A stretch of DNA of 64,000 nt, taken from Bacillus sp. 103mf (GTDB taxonomy: Bacteria > Bacillota > Bacilli > Bacillales > Bacillaceae_G). Positions 61,732 through 64,000 of this stretch are shown piece after piece. The translations under genes were made by a program, and so were the position numbers. Where the stretch lies: the NCBI RefSeq assembly GCF_900116295.1, contig NZ_FPAF01000014.1, forward strand, positions 36,898 to 100,897, given 5' to 3'. Position 1 is the stretch's first letter. The number at the start of each line of letters is the position of its first letter. Below the pieces are notes generated by a model. It made no database searches and was not told the DNA's origin. It saw only the letters and a list, made by a program, of their open reading frames with translations.

Positions 61732-61777
61732 TTGACGAGTGGAAGGAAAAGGAGTACACTCTTTATAAGAATTATAA
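61732..61777 (+). promoter_or_regulatory. perR promoter with overlapping Per box
   Basis: TTGACG (61732-61737) and TACACT (61755-61760) are 17 bases apart, a good sigma-A promoter. TTATAAGAATTATAA (61763-61777) matches the Per box TTATAATNATTATAA with one mismatch and covers the expected start site, so PerR should repress its own gene. Confidence 0.85.
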
Positions 61778-61811
61778 AATAATAATCCGTATAGAATCGG
61801 GGTGCATGACG

Positions 61812-62237
61812 GTGGTCAAAGAAGAATTAAAAGAAGCGCTGGAAATGTTGAAAAATACGGGTGTACGCATTACTCCACAGCGTCATGCTATTTTAGAGTA
61901 CCTTGTGGAATCTATGATGCATCCAACAGCGGATGAGATTTATAAAGCATTAGAAGGTAAGTTTCCAAATATGAGTGTTGCGACAGTTTATAATAACTTA
62001 CGCGTATTTAAAGAAGTAGGGCTTGTAAAAGAGCTTACCTATGGTGATGCCTCTAGCAGATTTGATTACGTTACAAGTCAACATTATCACGTGATTTGCG
62101 AAAAATGTGGCAAAATTGTTGATTTTCCGTATGCAGATCTAGAGGAGATTGAGAACGAAGCCGCGAAAGCAACGGGTTTTGTAATCAATAGTCACCGTTT
62201 AGAAATTTACGGTGTTTGTCAAGATTGTAATAAGTAA
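61812..62237 (+). CDS. perR: Peroxide stress regulator PerR (Fur family)
   Basis: 141 residues from GTG 61812, seven bases after GGGGTG; ATG 61806 would leave only one base from that site, though it may be annotated. The winged helix carries [16 protein letters not shown] with the oxidisable histidine (H37 of B. subtilis), and [14 protein letters not shown] recognises DNA. The regulatory metal site uses HYHVICEKC and later residues; structural zinc is held by CEKCGK and CQDCNK. It senses peroxide by metal-catalysed histidine oxidation and controls katA, ahpCF, hem genes and itself. Strong Per box upstream; terminator behind. Confidence 0.94.
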   Translation: MVKEELKEALEMLKNTGVRITPQRHAILEYLVESMMHPTADEIYKALEGKFPNMSVATVYNNLRVFKEVGLVKELTYGDASSRFDYVTSQHYHVICEKCGKIVDFPYADLEEIENEAAKATGFVINSHRLEIYGVCQDCNK

Positions 62238-62248
62238 GATTGATTAAG

Positions 62249-62279
62249 GAGCTGACGTTTCAAGTCAGCTCTTTTTTTT
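62249..62279 (+). terminator. Terminator of perR
   Basis: GAGCTGAC/GTCAGCTC perfect stem, 7-base loop, then T8. The same stem as behind fumA. Confidence 0.93.
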
Positions 62280-62412
62280 ATAGAAGGTTCTGTTAAAGAC
62301 TGCTGTTGATTTTTTTGTTAAGCTAACGATGTGGTTTAATACAATAAAAAAGAATTAATAAATTTTTATTTAAATGAAGATATAATGCGATTAACAGTAA
62401 CGGGGGGCGATT

Positions 62413-62928
62413 ATGGATGAACGAAAGGCACGTTTAAAACAAAAGTTAAAAATAGCTAAACAAAAGAGCCAGAGATATAAATTAATGAGTTTACTAACCA
62501 AAGATATGTCAACTGTTATAGAAAAAAGTGATGTAATTACATCTCCGGAATTAGAAGAAATCCTTAATAAGGTTCACGAGAAATGGAACTTTGAATTACA
62601 TAAATGGGATTTTGTAATTAATTATAGTAATTTCAGAAAGGAATTTAGTTGGGAACAAGAGGTTATTCATTATGTGGAAGGGATAGATATTGAAGAAAAC
62701 CTAGTTTATTTATTTTTGGGGATAGATGACAGTCCAATATTTCTTGTTAACGGAAAATGGGCGATAAAGAACTTTAGTATTCTATGGCAATGTATTAACA
62801 ATGATGATATATGGATTGTTAGTCAAGATTTTAGCTATGGTGTTCTAGTTTTTCGCTATGGAGGATATTTGGAACACGACCCCAATCCAAAAGAAATTTT
62901 TTATGCAATTACTAAATGGGATGATTAA
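62413..62928 (+). CDS. Orphan hypothetical protein between perR and ygzB
   Basis: 171 residues, ATG after GGGGGGCG. The N-terminal 30 residues are strongly basic (RKARLKQKLKIAKQKSQRYK); the rest is aromatic- and acid-rich (KWNFELHKWDFVINYSNF, then FLVNGKWAIKNF) and looks like a compact alpha/beta fold, reminiscent of SMI1-like or other immunity proteins, but I cannot assign it. The base composition is more AT-rich than the neighbours. In B. subtilis perR and ygzB are adjacent here, so this gene is an insertion. No toxin partner is visible. Confidence 0.6.
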   Translation: MDERKARLKQKLKIAKQKSQRYKLMSLLTKDMSTVIEKSDVITSPELEEILNKVHEKWNFELHKWDFVINYSNFRKEFSWEQEVIHYVEGIDIEENLVYLFLGIDDSPIFLVNGKWAIKNFSILWQCINNDDIWIVSQDFSYGVLVFRYGGYLEHDPNPKEIFYAITKWDD

Positions 62929-62936
62929 TTAAAAGG

Positions 62937-62970
62937 CTACTTCAACTAAAGCGTCGGTTAGTTGAAGTAG
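62937..62970 (-). terminator. Terminator of ygzB (minus strand)
   Basis: CTACTTCAACTAA/TTAGTTGAAGTAG perfect 13-bp stem, 8-base loop; on the minus strand it ends in CCTTTTAATT. No T-run on plus. Confidence 0.7.
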
Positions 62971-63066
62971 AAATCAGAAAAGGGCTGAATCGATCCTTTT
63001 CCTTTTCATCAGATATCAACATTATCATTTAATAAAGCCTTATAGAAAATAAATGTAGGCTTTCCG

Positions 63067-63423
63067 TTACATTTTGTAACCCTTTCGATTGTATTTTTCA
63101 TCGAATTCTTTTCCTTCTAACCTTCGATCAAGTGTGAGCGGTTGGTTACAATGCATACAAGCATCAACTCGTCCAAGTATTTTTGTTGGTTTGTTACAAG
63201 ACGGACAAACAACTTGAACGGTTTTTGTTGATAGCATACCAATCCAAAAATAAACAACAGTACTAGCGATGACGGAGAAAAACCCGACCATCATAAAAAT
63301 TGTCATAACAAGAATGTTTTCTCGAAAAAAAACGCCTAAGTATGCAATGAAAAGTCCAATAAATACTAAACTTAATGCAAAAGTTCTAATCTTATTGATT
63401 TTATTTGAGTATTTAATGCTCAT
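63067..63423 (-). CDS. ygzB: YgzB family membrane protein (UPF0295)
   Basis: 118 residues from ATG at 63423 (AAGGTGAAAGAG upstream; a start at 63456 has none). Two membrane helices near 14-32 and 40-64 are followed by a zinc-finger-like CPSCNK...CMHCNQ and a conserved [13 protein letters not shown] end. Function unknown. It follows perR in B. subtilis. It is the last gene before the rRNA operon. Confidence 0.87.
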   Translation of the reverse strand: MSIKYSNKINKIRTFALSLVFIGLFIAYLGVFFRENILVMTIFMMVGFFSVIASTVVYFWIGMLSTKTVQVVCPSCNKPTKILGRVDACMHCNQPLTLDRRLEGKEFDEKYNRKGYKM

Positions 63424-63551
63424 CTCTTTCACCTTCCTATAATGATAATATAACATAGAATTCTGAATTTTTGGATGATTGAAGGTGTCTAGGCCTTTTT
63501 TTATGTATTTTGAGGTGTTTAATTAGGATGTGAAATTTTTTATAAAAGGTA

Positions 63552-63580
63552 TTGACCATCTATAAGGAGCATGCTATATT
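63552..63580 (+). promoter_or_regulatory. rRNA operon promoter P1
   Basis: TTGACC, a 17-base spacer, TATATT. It lies about 190 bases before the 16S start. Confidence 0.82.
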
Positions 63581-63640
63581 AATAAACGTCGCTGCTGCAC
63601 AAGAGCAGAAAGCGAAATGAAAAAGAAGTGAAAAACAGTG

Positions 63641-63669
63641 TTGACATCAAAAAATAAAGATGTTAACAT
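63641..63669 (+). promoter_or_regulatory. rRNA operon promoter P2
   Basis: TTGACA, a 17-base spacer, TAACAT. Tandem promoters about 90 bases apart are normal for Bacillus rrn operons. Confidence 0.87.
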
Positions 63670-63696
63670 GAGGAAGTCGCAATTGAGCGGCGGATA

Positions 63697-63706
63697 AGTT
63701 CTTTGA
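63697..63706 (+). promoter_or_regulatory. boxA antitermination site of the rRNA leader
   Basis: AGTTCTTTGA followed by AAACTGAAC, close to the boxA consensus TGYTCTTTNA, between P2 and 16S. The leader would recruit Nus factors. Confidence 0.72.
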
Positions 63707-63768
63707 AAACTGAACGAAACAAACAACGTGAAACGTCAATTTTTATTTATGATGCTAGACAAACTAAC

Positions 63769-64000
<232 letters not shown>

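Noticed and set aside
62413-62928. Toxin-antitoxin or immunity pair
   Set aside because: Only one gene is present and no partner or toxin domain can be seen on either strand.

Overview
The window comes from a low-GC, spore-forming Firmicute of the Bacillus cereus group. This rests on the 16S rRNA start at the right edge, two small acid-soluble spore proteins, the spore-cortex deacetylase pdaA, gene orders matching B. subtilis (yfjP-yfjO; yfhE-yfhF-recX-yfhH-sspK-yfhJ-yfhP-mutY-yfhS-sspE-ygaB-ygaC-ygaD-ygaE; gsaB-bcp-perR-ygzB-rrn) and a dispersed ~155-bp repeat of the bcr type known from this group. The 16S V1/V2 bases and several protein sequences look somewhat different from the B. cereus/B. 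anthracis versions I remember, so a divergent member of the group is possible.

Layout. 0-8.4 kb: end of fumarase, pdaA, a DNA glycosylase, rlmCD, a lone ADP-ribosylglycohydrolase, an L,D-transpeptidase, a broken dnaD-like gene split at a perfect palindrome, and a second truA. 8.6-12.4 kb: a sigma-54 activator that appears to drive a -24/-12 promoter in front of a free-standing biotinyl/lipoyl-like protein, then an amino-acid permease. 12.4-22 kb: an XRE/DUF1232 protein, a YtaF-like membrane protein, glutaminase, a GlcNAc-type PTS permease with a cre-like site, a beta-lactamase-fold protein and pyruvate kinase; five copies of the dispersed repeat lie between 10.5 and 20.5 kb. 22.1-28.0 kb: a six-gene operon-like cluster of two small DUF2642-like proteins, two tandem-domain glycosyltransferases, a nucleotide-sugar dehydrogenase and an epimerase, the best candidate here for an undescribed pathway. 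28.3-33 kb: pyruvate formate-lyase with its activase, then ugtP. 33-46.5 kb: a DnaA-box cluster, the yfh group, a tRNA-like RNA whose T-arm overlaps a terminator, and a 1752-residue secreted lamin-tail/metallophosphoesterase protein. 46.6-56 kb: sspE, the yga genes and a lone large-subunit glutamate synthase. 56-64 kb: gsaB, an ABC-2 exporter, a small ion channel, bcp, perR with a Per box, an orphan gene, ygzB and the rRNA operon start with tandem promoters.

The genes group into cell-envelope work (pdaA, L,D-transpeptidase, ugtP, glycosyltransferase cluster), nitrogen and carbon supply (glutaminase, glutamate synthase, permease, PTS, pyruvate kinase, PflBA), DNA/RNA maintenance (DNA glycosylase, mutY, recX, rlmCD, truA) and sporulation or stress (SspE, SspK, PerR, Bcp). 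No intact insertion sequence, prophage or CRISPR array was seen.
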